Assembly (NCBI RefSeq): GCF_025502585.1
Contig: NZ_CP106679.1
Location: forward strand, 4,371,501-4,435,500
Direction of reading: 5' to 3'
DNA: 64,000 bases
Source: Reichenbachiella agarivorans
GTDB lineage: Bacteria; Bacteroidota; Bacteroidia; Cytophagales; Cyclobacteriaceae
Below, piece by piece: positions 35,221-45,578 of the stretch. The notes under the pieces were generated by a model. It was not told where the DNA came from. It did no database searches and saw only the letters and a program-made list of their open reading frames with translations. The number at the start of each line of letters is the position of its first letter. Position 1 is the stretch's first letter. Made by a program: the position numbers and the translations under genes.

Positions 35221-35384
35221 GACAAGCTTTAGACAAGGTCGAAAGGAATGAGTTTTAAAATTTTAACACTCTGGTTAAAGTTTGTTCAGAATAGGTGCAA
35301 GTTGACAATTATTATGGATGATCAACCCATTCGCAATACTCAACTCTGGATTTTCTGGGCTCGTGCCTCTGTCTATCCTAGATT

Positions 35385-36002
35385 CTAAAATCCACCTTGG
35401 TTGTACACAGTCCTGGTGATGATACTACGTCCCAGTGTCACTTCATCAGCATACTCCAGCTCTCCTCCTACGGGAATTCCTCTGGCAATGCTAGATATTT
35501 TCACATTGGCTGCTTCGAGTTTTCTAGAGATATAAAATGACGTGGTGTCACCTTCCATGGTAGCACTCAGTGCCAAAATCACCTCCTTGATTTCTCCCGC
35601 AGATGCCTCTACTCTTTTGATCAAAGAGTCAATATGTAAATCTTCTGGCCCCACCCCTTCTATAGGTGAAATAACCCCTCCCAACACATGAAACATCCCT
35701 TTGTACTGCCCTGTGCTCCGAATCGCCAGCATATCTGGCGTATCTACCACCACACAAATCACCGACACATCGGTATTGATTGTACGACAGGTACAATCGA
35801 TACTATGGGAGATGATATGGCAAGTCTGGCAATACTTGGTTTCCTTTCTGAGTCTCAGCAAAGCTGCCGACAAATCTTCTGTGGTAGATTCTCGCTCCTT
35901 TAGCAGATGAAGAACCAATCTCAACGCGGTCTTCTTCCCTATTCCAGGCAGCTTTGAGATTTCTCGGACTGCTTCTTCTATTAGTTCGTTTGGAAACTCC
36001 AT
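35385..36002 (-). CDS. recR: Recombination mediator RecR (divergent)
   Basis: 205 aa, full length. With RecO it loads RecA on SSB-coated gaps. HhH (LPGIGKKTALRLVLHLL), zinc-finger, TOPRIM and C-terminal Walker-B-like (ALSATMEGDTTSFYI) regions are collinear with the family, and the end (YADEVTLGRSI) is standard. Two oddities: the zinc motif reads CQTC then CTC, so the second pair is C-x-C rather than C-x2-C, and the TOPRIM stretch reads ICVVVDTPDMLAIR where other Bacteroidota have CVVE and an acidic residue before the RST/EAT position. Eight nt downstream of clpS, in the same operon. Confidence 0.92.
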   Translation of the reverse strand: MEFPNELIEEAVREISKLPGIGKKTALRLVLHLLKERESTTEDLSAALLRLRKETKYCQTCHIISHSIDCTCRTINTDVSVICVVVDTPDMLAIRSTGQYKGMFHVLGGVISPIEGVGPEDLHIDSLIKRVEASAGEIKEVILALSATMEGDTTSFYISRKLEAANVKISSIARGIPVGGELEYADEVTLGRSIITRTVYNQGGF

Positions 36003-36010
36003 GCCGCAAG

Positions 36011-36286
36011 TTAGACGATCATGGCATTGATACCTGCATCCAGAATGGCTTCTTTCATGGGTTTTAGGTCGAGATAAGTTCCTTTCTTGACCTCACACTT
36101 TCCGTTGAAATGGATGATATACGTACACTGTTCTGCTTGAATCCTTTCGTGCTTGCAGACTTTGATCAAAGTGTCAATGACGTGATCAAATGAATTGACT
36201 TCATCATTGAATACAACCAAGCCTTTGCCCTCTTCTACGTTTTCTTCAACTAGTACAAATTCTTCTTCTTCAAACTGCCAAGACAT
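36011..36286 (-). CDS. clpS: ATP-dependent Clp protease adaptor ClpS
   Basis: 91 aa. Delivers N-degron substrates to ClpAP/ClpCP. The core VVFNDEVNSFDHVIDTLIKV and the later AEQCTYIIHFNGKCEVKKG match ClpS, with the N-end pocket residues (NDE, then H near HVI). Acidic N-terminal tail, normal for Bacteroidota. Precedes recR. A -7 box (TAATTTTG, minus strand 36311-36318) lies about 25 nt upstream. Confidence 0.93.
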   Translation of the reverse strand: MSWQFEEEEFVLVEENVEEGKGLVVFNDEVNSFDHVIDTLIKVCKHERIQAEQCTYIIHFNGKCEVKKGTYLDLKPMKEAILDAGINAMIV

Positions 36287-36310
36287 ATTTTACAAAAATT
36301 TATTTCTCCA

Positions 36311-36318
36311 CAAAATTA
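36311..36318 (-). promoter_or_regulatory. -7 box TAATTTTG for clpS-recR
   Basis: Exact TAnnTTTG match on the minus strand, 25 nt before the clpS ATG; no clear -33 box. Confidence 0.4.
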
Positions 36319-36421
36319 GAATAAAGACAATAAAGTCTAAATTTATTTCTCATTAAAACCCGCAAAGTAGTTGCCGAGACAATGGCATGAAATTGGCTAA
36401 ACATTCAAAAAATGATACATA

Positions 36422-36898
36422 ATGAATAAATATCTATTGACGCTTCTTGGATTGCTAGTACTATTTTCGACCACCACTCAGGCCCAGAGTAAGAAGAAAA
36501 AAAAGAAATTACAAGAGGTCAATTTGGTCATCACCACAGCCCAAAGTTACTTGGGAACCCCCTACCAATATGGTGGGACCAGCTCCAGAGGCATTGACTG
36601 TAGTAGTTTGATTCAAAACTCCTACTCGCAAGCAGGTTACACTGTACCGCGCACTTCAAAAGACCAATCCAAATACGGCAAAAAAGTAAGCCTCAACCGT
36701 GTCAAGCCTGGTGATGTAGTATTCTTTAAATTCAAGAAAAAAGGCGACAAATGGCTTCATAGTGGGTTGATCACCTCCACCGACTCGGACAAAGTATATT
36801 TTATCCACGCATCCTCCTCCAAAGGTGTCGTACAGTCAGACCTCTACGCTGACTACTACAAATCCAGAATAAGAACAATCCGTAGGGTGATTAAATAG
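36422..36898 (+). CDS. NlpC/P60 family cell-wall peptidase (C40)
   Basis: 158 aa with a signal peptide (1-21, TTTQAQ) then a lysine-rich stretch (KKKKKK). NlpC/P60 papain-like domain from about 35: Cys 60 in GIDCSSL, His 113 in WLHSGLI and His 129 in YFIHASS form the triad. It cleaves gamma-D-Glu-diaminopimelate bonds in peptidoglycan. Short, without SH3 domains, the common Bacteroidota spr-like form. Confidence 0.92.
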   Translation: MNKYLLTLLGLLVLFSTTTQAQSKKKKKKLQEVNLVITTAQSYLGTPYQYGGTSSRGIDCSSLIQNSYSQAGYTVPRTSKDQSKYGKKVSLNRVKPGDVVFFKFKKKGDKWLHSGLITSTDSDKVYFIHASSSKGVVQSDLYADYYKSRIRTIRRVIK

Positions 36899-36902
36899 AA
36901 AC

Positions 36903-36937
36903 AAGATTCAAGAACCAAGACTCAAGATACGAGATTG
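36903..36937. repeat. Seven-base-phased AAGAnnC tract overlapping the miaA stop
   Basis: Five consecutive units: AAGATTC, AAGAACC, AAGACTC, AAGATAC, GAGATTG. The last miaA codons and its stop (36922-36924) lie inside the tract. Confidence 0.65.
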
Positions 36938-37842
36938 GAATTCTCATCAATCAACGCTATCATCTCTGACACCTGATCTCTTGTGAACCAGATGAAATCT
37001 TCGTCTTTTTTGAACCAGGTCATTTGGCGTTTGGCATAGCGGCGAGAGTTTCTTTTGAGGAGCCGGATGGCCTCTTCTTTGTCATAATCCCCATCGAGGT
37101 AACCAAAAATCTCACGGTAACCTACAGTCTGTAGTGCATTGAGTTGGCGGTGTTCATAGAGTGCGTGGGCTTCTTCAAATAACCCATTGGCGATCATCAC
37201 ATCCATGCGCTGATCGATCCGCTCATAGAGTGCATCACGATCTTCTTCTATTCCAACCTTCAATATCCGGTATGGTTTGACTGTCGATTTTCCTTTCGCC
37301 ACACGAAATGATGAAAAAGGCTGTTTCGTATATCGAATCACTTCCAAGGCACGAATAACTCGCTGGTGATTGTGCCGATCCACCTGATTATAATATTCCA
37401 AGTCATGTACTTTCAACTCCTCCAACAGTACGTCCAAACCGTTTGCTTCGAAATCCTCTTTTAACTGCTCTCTGACTGATGTAGGGATCTCTGGCATCTC
37501 ATCTAATCCTTCGCACAGTGCTTTGATATAAAGCCCTGACCCTCCTACCACAAACACCACTGGATGTCGCTCGAACAATTGCATCACCAACCGATCGGCT
37601 TCCTCTGCAAAACTGGCTGCATCATATACTTGATGGATCGTATGGGAATTGATGAAATGATGTGGTACAGCAGCCAGTTCATTCTCTGACGGTTTGGCCG
37701 TCCCAATCTCCATCTCACGATAAAACTGTCTCGAATCCGCTGATAAAATCACACTTTGGTAATGACGTGCCAACTCAATAGAAACAGCTGTTTTCCCTAT
37801 TGCCGTTGGCCCAGCGATGACCACTAAAAGAGGTGTTTTCAT
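36922..37842 (-). CDS. miaA: tRNA dimethylallyltransferase
   Basis: 306 aa. Adds dimethylallyl to A37 of tRNAs reading UNN codons. P-loop VVIAGPTAIGKTAVSIELA at the N-terminus, DSRQFYREMEIGTAKP with the catalytic Asp, and the RNA-binding YNQVDRHNHQRVIRALEVI region are present. The C-terminus runs into a heptamer tract, so its final residues may differ from relatives. The -7 box (TATCTTTG, 37847-37854) ends only 4 nt before the ATG. Confidence 0.95.
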   Translation of the reverse strand: MKTPLLVVIAGPTAIGKTAVSIELARHYQSVILSADSRQFYREMEIGTAKPSENELAAVPHHFINSHTIHQVYDAASFAEEADRLVMQLFERHPVVFVVGGSGLYIKALCEGLDEMPEIPTSVREQLKEDFEANGLDVLLEELKVHDLEYYNQVDRHNHQRVIRALEVIRYTKQPFSSFRVAKGKSTVKPYRILKVGIEEDRDALYERIDQRMDVMIANGLFEEAHALYEHRQLNALQTVGYREIFGYLDGDYDKEEAIRLLKRNSRRYAKRQMTWFKKDEDFIWFTRDQVSEMIALIDENSNLVS

Positions 37843-37846
37843 CCAT

Positions 37847-37854
37847 CAAAGATA
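37847..37854 (-). promoter_or_regulatory. -7 box TATCTTTG abutting the miaA start
   Basis: Exact match on the minus strand, 4 nt upstream of the ATG at 37842, implying a leaderless or nearly leaderless mRNA. A CAAT at 37878-37881 is a weak -33 match at 23-nt spacing. Confidence 0.5.
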
Positions 37855-37966
37855 GACCCCTCGCTATTTATTTGTCACAATTATTCAGGATTATACAAAG
37901 ACAAATTCAACATGAATCTAAAAGCAAAACCAACAAAGACAGAAAGAAACATGGCCTCTCCATCCT

Positions 37967-37994
37967 ACTGACCGTCAACTGTCAACAGCTGACT
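37967..37994. repeat. Seven-base-phased GTCAACT tract
   Basis: Units ACTGACC, GTCAACT, GTCAACA, GCTGACT in the miaA/SiaC-like intergenic space. Confidence 0.6.
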
Positions 37995-38016
37995 TGATAG
38001 AAAATCAAACGAGGCT

Positions 38017-38637
38017 ATGACTTTGATTTATAAACTTAATAATTCAAGTCAAAATTTACTATTTCAAAACATATCAGATATATTAGCCATGCAGCGAAAA
38101 AGTTATGTACCTGAATTTTCGACAAGTTCGAATCAAACCAATCGCCTTCTAAGAGAAATTTCAACCCAGAGCCTAATGCTTCCAATGGAAACAAATGACA
38201 CCATGAGTAGGAAAACCGAAGTTGTGGAAAATAGTAAGAATGAGAAAAACCCCGCAATGAGCAAATTAGTTTTTAGACCTACCAGAATCACTCCTCTCAT
38301 TTTTTTTGATCCAGATAGAGGACTATTGGAACTCCGAGGAAAATCTAGTCCCGAAAATGCAATCGGTTTTTACAGCAAACTCATCAACGGAATTGAAGCT
38401 TTTGCCGAACATGGTGACAGAGGACTGGTTGCCAATTTTAAACTTGAATACTTTAACACCAGTTCTTCCAAATGCATTTTTGACATTCTGAAAAAACTGA
38501 TGTTGATCGAGAAAAATGGAAAAAAACTATCCATCAACTGGTACTACGAAGAGTATGATGAGGATATGCAAGAAGCAGGCGAAGACTATGCGGACTTGCT
38601 CGGCACAACCTTCAACTACATAGAAACGGTTTACTAG
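38017..38637 (+). CDS. SiaC-like (DUF1987) regulatory phosphoprotein
   Basis: 206 aa in the longest frame. The C-terminal 126 residues (from Met 81) match SiaC: PRGLLELRGKSSPENA-type core, NFKLEYFNTSSSK (Thr 148, the position that is reversibly phosphorylated in SiaC) and WYYEEYDEDMQEAGEDYA. SiaC relieves or activates a diguanylate cyclase in the Sia pathway. Canonical members are about 126 aa, so the ATG at 38257 may be the true start and the first 80 residues non-coding; the upstream part has no recognisable domain. The stop begins a TAGAnnn tract. No kinase, phosphatase or GGDEF gene is adjacent. Confidence 0.75.
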   Translation: MTLIYKLNNSSQNLLFQNISDILAMQRKSYVPEFSTSSNQTNRLLREISTQSLMLPMETNDTMSRKTEVVENSKNEKNPAMSKLVFRPTRITPLIFFDPDRGLLELRGKSSPENAIGFYSKLINGIEAFAEHGDRGLVANFKLEYFNTSSSKCIFDILKKLMLIEKNGKKLSINWYYEEYDEDMQEAGEDYADLLGTTFNYIETVY

Positions 38638-38682
38638 ACACTAGTAGTTAGATTTTAGACGCTAGACCTAGACTTTAGAATC
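38635..38682. repeat. Seven-base-phased TAGAnnn tract
   Basis: Seven units from the SiaC-like stop codon onwards (TAGACAC, TAGTAGT, TAGATTT, TAGACGC, TAGACC, TAGACTT, TAGAATC); reaches into the stop of the convergent E2 gene. Confidence 0.65.
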
Positions 38683-40015
38683 AAATAGATCTGTCGGTAT
38701 CGAACTGCTCTAGGTAGTCTGCTACACGCCTCACAAACATGCCGCCCAAAGCACCGTCTACCACCCTGTGATCATAGGAGTGTGACAAGAACATCTTGTG
38801 TCGAATACCTATAAAATCTCCCTGTGGTGTCTCTATCACTGCTGGCTTTTTGACTATCGTACCAAGCGCCAAAATGCCTACCTGTGGCTGAACCAATATC
38901 GGTGTCCCCATGACATTGCCAAAAGAACCGACATTGGAAATCGTATAAGTACCCTCACTCAAATCATCAGGTGTCAATTTGTTATCTCTTCCTCTTTTGG
39001 CAAGATCATTGACCGCAAATGACAATTCCTTCAACCCTTGTCTATCAGCATTTTTGATTACTGGCACGATCAGATTACCTGATGGCAATGCAACAGCCAT
39101 CCCAATATTGATATTACCCTTTTTGATGATTTTGCTCCCTTCTACTTGCACATTGATCATCGGATAGTCCCTAATCGCATTGGCTACTGCCTCTATAAAT
39201 ATCGGCGTAAACGTCAATGCCTGACCATGTTCTTGCATGAAGGATTTCTTGTACTTGTTTCTCCAATTGACCAGCTCTGTCACGTCGGCCTCTACAAAGG
39301 AAGTAACATGTGGTGCTGTTTGCACCGACGATAACATGCGCTGGGCAATCATTTTGCGCATTCGATCCATTTCGATGATCTCATCCTCTCCTGTGAAAAT
39401 CGCCGGAGCAGGCTGTATTGATTTCGATTTTGATTTCGAACTAGCCTTTGACCCTATGCCAGGTTCATCTACATAGTTCTTAGGTCTTTTCGATCTCACC
39501 AATGCCAAAATATCCTTCTTGGTTACGCGACCATCATGGCCTGTACCTGTCAATCCATCCAATTCTTTCATGCTAATTCCCTCCTCTCGCACAATTGTCA
39601 TCACCAATGGAGAATAAAATCTACCAGACTCAGACTTTTGCACAGCAGGTTTTGCTTTGCTCGCAACAGTCGCAGAATGCGAAGACATGGCCTCTGTCAA
39701 TATAGCCTCTGCTTCCTCTACTGCTACTTTTACTTCATGTTTTGCTGTTTCTTTCTTTTCACTGATTTGGGCATCGTCTACCTCTATGATGGCGATGGGT
39801 TTACCTACCTCTACTACATCTCCTTCATTGGCCAAAATTTCTTGTAGTACACCTGAATAAGTAGAAGGTACTTCGGTATCTACCTTGTCAGTAGCGACTT
39901 CTAGTACAGATTCGTCTTGCTCGATAGTTTCTCCTACTTTTTTGAGCCATGAGAGGATGGTTCCTTCCATGATACTTTCGCCCATTTTGGGCATCACCAT
40001 TTCTACTTGAGCCAT
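38681..40015 (-). CDS. 2-oxo acid dehydrogenase E2 component (dihydrolipoamide acyltransferase)
   Basis: 444 aa. Lipoyl domain (1-77) with lipoyl Lys 44 in ATDKVDTEVPS; alanine-rich linker; E3/E1-binding domain (about 130-168, YSPLVMTIVREEGI); catalytic domain (about 215-444) ending SHSYDHRVVDGALGG, where the His and Asp catalyse acyl transfer. Likely the E2 of a branched-chain or pyruvate complex; which cannot be told without E1. E1 and E3 are not adjacent. About 60 nt separate it from the cinA stop upstream. Confidence 0.92.
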   Translation of the reverse strand: MAQVEMVMPKMGESIMEGTILSWLKKVGETIEQDESVLEVATDKVDTEVPSTYSGVLQEILANEGDVVEVGKPIAIIEVDDAQISEKKETAKHEVKVAVEEAEAILTEAMSSHSATVASKAKPAVQKSESGRFYSPLVMTIVREEGISMKELDGLTGTGHDGRVTKKDILALVRSKRPKNYVDEPGIGSKASSKSKSKSIQPAPAIFTGEDEIIEMDRMRKMIAQRMLSSVQTAPHVTSFVEADVTELVNWRNKYKKSFMQEHGQALTFTPIFIEAVANAIRDYPMINVQVEGSKIIKKGNINIGMAVALPSGNLIVPVIKNADRQGLKELSFAVNDLAKRGRDNKLTPDDLSEGTYTISNVGSFGNVMGTPILVQPQVGILALGTIVKKPAVIETPQGDFIGIRHKMFLSHSYDHRVVDGALGGMFVRRVADYLEQFDTDRSI

Positions 40016-40075
40016 ATCAGTGTGAATTCTTATTTTTGGGAATATGCCGCAATATAGGCGATTAATGACTAAAAA

Positions 40076-41326
40076 TCATGCCTCGTTCAAGGTTTGACGG
40101 ATGAAGTCTAAGGCCTTGACGGTACTGTATTCAATATTGAGTAGTCTGGTTCCTGGTGACTGAATTTTTTGAGTTTTCAGCTTCCCACCAAATGAAATTG
40201 CCATCCAAACCGTACCTACAGGTTTTTCTTCTGTGCCGCCATCCGGTCCAGCGATACCTGTGGTAGAAATTCCTATGTCGACTTTCATTTTTTTTCTGAT
40301 TCCCTCAGCCATTTCTTTGGCTGTTTCCTCGCTCACTGCCCCATGTTTTTCGAGTGTTTTGGCAGAGACACCAAGTTCCCTTTCTTTGATCGAATTGTGA
40401 TAAGCAATGACAGACCCGTAGTAATACTCCGAACTACCTGGTACCGATGTAAGCTTGTGCGAAAGATAGCCTCCCGTACAGCTTTCGGCCGTTGCAATCG
40501 TCAAATTCTTTTGTTTGAGTAGTTCACCAATCGCATCTTCTATCTCCAAATCACCAAAACCATAGACATACTGCTGTATCTGTGGCAACAAATTGGATAT
40601 CTGCGCATTCATCTCCAGTTCTAGGAGTTCACGGTCGTCTGATATACCAGTCAACCTCAATTTTACCTGACTCCTCCCTGGCAGGTATGCCAATGCCAAA
40701 TGAGCTGGCAATGCATCCTCCCACCGTGCGATTTCCTCTGCCAACCACGACTCACCAATCCCTATCGTTCTGATGACTTTGTGGATTATAATTGGGAGTT
40801 GAAATCGCTTCTTGATCTTTGGCAAAATACTTTTGGTCATCATGGCCTTCATCTCGAAAGGCACCCCTGGCATAGAGACCACTACTTTTCGGTCTATGTC
40901 AAACCACATCCCAGGTGCTGTCCCACAATCATTGGTGATTTTGGTAGAACCTTTGGGCAGAAATGCTTGTTGCCTATTGATCTCTGTCAAAGGCTTTCCA
41001 AACTTCTTAAATATCGACTCCACATCTTCCAGTGCACTGATATTGAGTTCCAAAGGCATCTCAAAATAATCCGACAAGGCTTTTTTGGTCAAGTCGTCTT
41101 TGGTTGGACCTAGCCCACCCGTCACAAAAACAAGCTGCACTTTTCCCAAGGATTCATCCACTGCTTCTCTGATGATCTCAGATTGGTCTGAGATCGAATA
41201 CTTTCGCCTTACTTTGACTCCAATATCATCGAGTTGCTGGCTGATCCATTGAGAATTGGTGTCCAATATTTGACCATAAAGAATCTCATCACCTATCGTG
41301 ATGATGTCTGCAAAAACTTCTTTCAT
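40076..41326 (-). CDS. cinA: Competence/damage-inducible protein CinA (NMN deamidase)
   Basis: 416 aa. N-terminal MoCF-like domain (about 4-170; ITIGDEILYGQILDTNSQ, VFVTGGLGPTKDD) and C-terminal CinA domain (about 255-410; TIATAESCTGGYLSHKLTS, STTGIAGPDGGTEEKPVGTV). The latter deamidates nicotinamide mononucleotide in the pyridine-nucleotide cycle; the former can hydrolyse ADP-ribose. Full-length, and expressed in the same direction as the E2 gene. Confidence 0.95.
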   Translation of the reverse strand: MKEVFADIITIGDEILYGQILDTNSQWISQQLDDIGVKVRRKYSISDQSEIIREAVDESLGKVQLVFVTGGLGPTKDDLTKKALSDYFEMPLELNISALEDVESIFKKFGKPLTEINRQQAFLPKGSTKITNDCGTAPGMWFDIDRKVVVSMPGVPFEMKAMMTKSILPKIKKRFQLPIIIHKVIRTIGIGESWLAEEIARWEDALPAHLALAYLPGRSQVKLRLTGISDDRELLELEMNAQISNLLPQIQQYVYGFGDLEIEDAIGELLKQKNLTIATAESCTGGYLSHKLTSVPGSSEYYYGSVIAYHNSIKERELGVSAKTLEKHGAVSEETAKEMAEGIRKKMKVDIGISTTGIAGPDGGTEEKPVGTVWMAISFGGKLKTQKIQSPGTRLLNIEYSTVKALDFIRQTLNEA

Positions 41327-41520
41327 TGATGTACTGCGTTGAATAAAGATGGACAGGCGTTCAAATTCATGTGTACCTTATATACTGCAAGGTGTAAATT
41401 AGGTTCAAAATTGGGATGAATAAAAAACAATCTAATGTTCACTGCAATTTATTTTAATGAGTAAATTAATCGGGAAGGACTTTACATTCATGGATCATAT
41501 GCCGTACCTTAGGAAATAGT

Positions 41521-41874
41521 ATGAAAGGAATGAAAATTTGTTACATCCTAATCGTCACTCTCTTGGCATCTGCCTGCCACCCAAAGAAAAGCAATGGCGA
41601 AAAAACTCCTGAAGAAATCAGTCAGGAAAAGTTCGACGGCAACTACAAGGTCGGCGACTCATATGCCATCGTTTATCCCATGCACCATGCCTTCGAAGTA
41701 GAAATCCAATTTTTCGCTACACCTGTGATATTCTACTTTGATTCACTGGCTAGCAGTGGCGATTTTGTATATACGTCAGACGATCAATCCATGTCATTTA
41801 CCATGGAGAAAGACCATCGCACTGGCACTTTCTTTGAAATCAATGAACCTCCTCTCAAGGTCGTCAAAGAATAA
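41521..41874 (+). CDS. Small lipoprotein of unknown function
   Basis: 117 aa; signal with lipobox cysteine 19 (LLASAC-H). The mature protein has a beta-rich sequence (DSYAIVYPMHHAFEVEIQFF, then FVYTSDDQSMSFTMEKDHRTG) with no family I recognise. Preceded by AGGAAATAGT next to the ATG. Confidence 0.65.
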   Translation: MKGMKICYILIVTLLASACHPKKSNGEKTPEEISQEKFDGNYKVGDSYAIVYPMHHAFEVEIQFFATPVIFYFDSLASSGDFVYTSDDQSMSFTMEKDHRTGTFFEINEPPLKVVKE

Positions 41875-41965
41875 AAACCAACTATTTCCTTCAAATTATC
41901 ATTATGCCTCTGCATCAACTGAGTAGTTATGACTAATATTGAAGTTTCAAAAAAACAATCACCAT

Positions 41966-42613
41966 ATGCGTAAGCAATTTTTACTTACTTGTTTTATTTC
42001 CATCTTCCTATTCCAAGGTTCTTTTGCCAACACACCGCTTGACAAAAAAACCAAAGAAGACAACGAGCCAAAGATTGAAAGGTTGTTGATCATCGTCTTG
42101 GTGAGAAACGTCGAAAACAGAAAGACACTAGAAGAAGAGCTTTCTTTTGATTTTTCGGATAAGGGCGTCCATACTGTCTTGAGTTACAACACGCGCTTGG
42201 CTGGACTCGAACATGTCAGAGAGGAAGATGTGTTGGCTACATGTAAGAAAAACAATGCAGATGGCGTACTACTGGTCAAGCTAATCGATGTAGAAGAGCA
42301 AAATGCCTACTCATACAACCAACGGTCACAATATACTGGCGCAGGCACTCCTTCGTACAACAGCAGTGGTGTGGTGATCAACAACACGGGCGTATATGCA
42401 TGGGGAGATTATGCCTATGGCAACTACTTTGACGCGGTGAGTTCTAACATCATCGAGATCAAATCCGATCTATATCACACGGGAGAAAAGAAGATCATTT
42501 TCACCAACACCTCCAAAATGAGAGTCGGAGAAATCGAAGAAGCCATTGGGAAGTTCTCCAAAAAACTAAGCAAGCAAATTGTGAAATCTAAAAAAATAGA
42601 GACTTACAAGTAA
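41966..42613 (+). CDS. Exported protein of unknown function
   Basis: 215 aa from the ATG at 41966 (the frame is open to 41939). Signal peptide 1-22 (LFQGSFA-N). The mature part has an N-terminal beta-alpha segment (ERLLIIVLVRNVENRKTLEEEL, SYNTRLAGLEHVREEDVLATC) resembling periplasmic DUF4136-like or GNA1162-like lipoprotein folds, a Tyr/Ser/Gly-rich middle (about 125-160) and a C-terminal helix rich in lysine. Function unknown. Convergent with the FadH-like gene, which ends 3 nt away. Confidence 0.65.
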   Translation: MRKQFLLTCFISIFLFQGSFANTPLDKKTKEDNEPKIERLLIIVLVRNVENRKTLEEELSFDFSDKGVHTVLSYNTRLAGLEHVREEDVLATCKKNNADGVLLVKLIDVEEQNAYSYNQRSQYTGAGTPSYNSSGVVINNTGVYAWGDYAYGNYFDAVSSNIIEIKSDLYHTGEKKIIFTNTSKMRVGEIEEAIGKFSKKLSKQIVKSKKIETYK

Positions 42614-42615
42614 CA

Positions 42616-44655
<2,040 letters not shown>

Positions 44656-44763
44656 TCAAATGTTGTTACCCTAAGTTTAGTTGATTTTGGGATCAGACGC
44701 AAAACATTAAATCACCATGGAAAGAAAAGCCGTCGTTGCGATCACCATTAATGATAGGTCATG

Positions 44764-44945
44764 TTAGTGGCTTTCTATTAAGCCTTCATCAATTTTCTTC
44801 CAGAGTTCTGAGTTTCTATCTAAAAAGATTGCATTATGAAAGAGGTGTACGTCCTTAATCGGCAGCTTTTCTAAAAGCAAAATAAGAGGTTCTTCATTTC
44901 ATTCACTTCTAGTACAACTATGTGCTTAAAAGTGTCTGTAGTTTA
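44764..44945 (-). pseudogene. Frameshifted fragment of a small protein
   Basis: Minus strand: one frame reads DTFKHIVVLEVNEMKN, then after a frame change near 44885 another reads ILLLEKLPIKDVHLFHNAIF and LDRNSELWKKIDEGLIESH before a stop at 44764. The two halves look like one sequence with a small indel. I do not recognise the family; an unrelated chance frame cannot be ruled out. Confidence 0.35.
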
Positions 44946-45064
44946 TAAATTGTGTCCAAGAATAAGCCTTTCTCCCCAATTAAGTAACAACACACTACCC
45001 ATAAACCTCTCTATGAACGAAAAATACCCAGACCTAGGGAGATGATGTCGAGGCATTCACCTCT

Positions 45065-45095
45065 AACCTATCAGGTTTTAAAAACCTGATAGGTT
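45065..45095. repeat. 31-bp perfect palindrome AACCTATCAGGTTTT-A-(complement)
   Basis: 15-bp arms AACCTATCAGGTTTT and AAAACCTGATAGGTT around a single A. It resembles dispersed AACCTGTCAGG-type palindromes I recall from other Bacteroidota genomes; that link is from memory. Confidence 0.7.
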
Positions 45096-45258
45096 TCGTC
45101 AATAGAAACAATCTCCCCTTGCTCCCTCGCTAACCTACCTTTTGGTTTCGATCAGAATAGCTTCTCTCAGCACTGAGTTAACGTTACTTTGACCTCTTTG
45201 TGACTTGACTTTGTCATCCCGATAAGCAACCATCACCTTGGGGATACTTAACTTTAAC

Positions 45259-45343
45259 TAAAAAGATATAAGTCTTTTTTAAATAAGATATATATCTTTT
45301 TAAGAAACCTTATATATCTTTTTCTAAAAAGATATATAAGGTT
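45259..45343. repeat. A/T-rich nested hairpins
   Basis: An outer pair TAAAAAGATATA (45259-45270) with TATATATCTTTTTA (about 45289-45302), then a perfect 18-bp hairpin: arm 45306-45323, loop CT, arm 45326-45343. All arms share the AAAAAGATATATA word. Confidence 0.75.
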
Positions 45344-45578
45344 TTGGTCAATCATACGGTAAGTCGAGGCTATTGTACCGCAAGTAGTTGGCTACTTGTG
45401 CTTTTGCTTTTCTTCGATGTGACTAAGAAAAGAGATGGGGTAACCTTACCAGATCAAGACGAAAGCTTACTATCTACTATATAGGGGCAATACTGACATT
45501 TATTTAGGACTTAGGTTTGGGAAAAGTCTAAAGATTATCATTAAGGTCTATCATTGGACTCTTAGCTATCTACTTGTC

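Noticed and set aside
40700-41113. 137-codon plus-strand frame opposite cinA
   Set aside because: Antisense shadow of cinA, with no signal or domain.
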